Positions 14,309 to 14,529 of a stretch of DNA of 14,529 nucleotides are shown here, piece after piece. Both the position numbers and the translations under genes were made by a program. Within the stretch, counting starts at the first letter, position 1, and every line of letters begins with the position of its first letter. The notes below the pieces were generated by a model that worked only from the letters and a program-made list of their open reading frames with translations, was not told the origin of the DNA and did not search any database. The stretch is from an uncultured Micrococcales bacterium (lineage in GTDB: Bacteria > Actinomycetota > Actinomycetes > Actinomycetales > Microbacteriaceae). The stretch spans positions 1 to 14,529 of the forward strand of contig CAIPNT010000044.1 of the NCBI GenBank assembly GCA_903866485.1, written 5' to 3'.

Positions 14309-14529
14309 TTACTTTGCTGCAGGCTTCTTTACCGCTGGCTTAGCAGCAGGCTTAGCAGCAGGCTTAGCAGCAGGCTTCACGGCAGGCTTAGCAGCTGCCT
14401 TGGCGGCAGGTTTTGCAGCAGGCTTAGCAGCAGGTTTTGCCGCAGGCTTCGCAGCAGGCTTCGCAGCAGGCTTCGCGGCAGGTTTTGCCGCAGGCTTCGC
14501 AGCTGCCTTGGCGGCAGGTTTTGCGGCAG
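14309..14529 (-). CDS. Lys/Ala/Pro-rich C-terminal tail, HU/histone H1-like nucleoid protein (5' part outside window)
   Basis: Only the last 72 residues and the stop are visible. They are an almost perfect tandem of the tetrapeptide Lys-Pro-Ala-Ala, with occasional Ala for Pro (KAAAK) and Val for Ala, ending in KPAVKKPAAK. Such basic, disordered tails are known from actinobacterial HU proteins (HupB/Hlp) and H1-like proteins, where they wrap and compact DNA. The frame is convincing because it stays open, keeps the four-residue period with synonymous codon changes, and ends in TAA next to a terminator. The N-terminal DNA-binding domain is outside the window, so the identity is inferred from the tail alone. 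Other proteins, such as some ribosomal or translation factors in Actinobacteria, also carry Lys-Ala-Pro extensions. Confidence 0.72.
   Translation of the reverse strand, partial: AAKPAAKAAAKPAAKPAAKPAAKPAAKPAAKPAAKPAAKPAAKAAAKPAVKPAAKPAAKPAAKPAVKKPAAK
14309..14529. repeat. 12-bp coding tandem repeat encoding Lys-Pro-Ala-Ala units
   Basis: The DNA repeats a 12-base unit of the form GCAGCAGGCTTA or GCAGCAGGCTTC with variation at synonymous positions (CTT/TTT for Lys; AGC, CGC, GGC and TGC for Ala on the plus strand). A rarer variant, beginning GCAGCTGCCTTGGCGGCAGG, occurs at 14391 and again at 14499, 108 bases apart (nine units). The repeat lies within the coding tail described above and is not a CRISPR array, since no unique spacers separate the units. 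Confidence 0.9.

Noticed and set aside
14309..14529. Repeat array that could be mistaken for a CRISPR or noncoding satellite
   Set aside because: Units are 12 bases, contiguous, in frame and vary synonymously, which is the signature of a coding Lys-Pro-Ala-Ala repeat.

Overview
The window looks like a stretch of chromosome from a small-genome actinobacterium, most likely a freshwater or marine Microbacteriaceae (Rhodoluna/Aquiluna type). The reasons are the gene order, moderate G+C content (mid-fifties by eye, not computed), very tight gene packing, and a probable polyprenol-phosphate-mannose protein mannosyltransferase. No stretch of 300 bases or more lacks a gene. I saw no insertion sequence, phage gene, CRISPR array or clear sign of horizontal transfer.

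Bases 1-9543 carry a run of minus-strand housekeeping genes, in transcription order: rsmI, metG, tatD, rsmA, a DUF4287/SRPBCC-like gene, ispE, an Uup-like ABC-F ATPase gene, tRNA-Gln(UUG), glmU and the 5' part of prs. They serve ribosome maturation (rsmI, rsmA, ABC-F), tRNA charging (metG, tRNA-Gln), isoprenoid synthesis (ispE), cell-wall precursor supply (glmU) and PRPP synthesis (prs). The order rsmI-metG-tatD-...-rsmA-ispE...glmU-prs matches the arrangement I recall from Mycobacterium tuberculosis (Rv1003-Rv1018), with two differences: no rpfB between tatD and rsmA, and an extra gene between rsmA and ispE. Four successive junctions (tatD/rsmA, rsmA/DUF, DUF/ispE, ispE/ABC-F) are the same one-base TAATG stop/start overlap, which suggests translational coupling.

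Bases 9567-14249 carry a plus-strand run that diverges from rsmI across only 23 bp: pmt, an MFS transporter, a YciI-like protein, an aldo/keto reductase and an SDR39U1/YfcH-type epimerase-like protein. Junctions are abutting, overlapping or 5 bp apart, so one transcript is likely. The run ends at a strong hairpin (14259-14300) that can terminate transcription from both sides.

Bases 14309-14529 hold the 3' end of a minus-strand gene whose product ends in a long Lys-Pro-Ala-Ala tail, like the C-terminus of actinobacterial HU/H1-like nucleoid proteins. The DNA-binding part would lie beyond the window.

Overall this is an ordinary core-genome region. The points most worth a second look are the coupled DUF4287/SRPBCC gene, the back-to-back promoters that may give leaderless mRNAs for rsmI and pmt, the missing rpfB, and the repeat structure of the lysine-rich tail.
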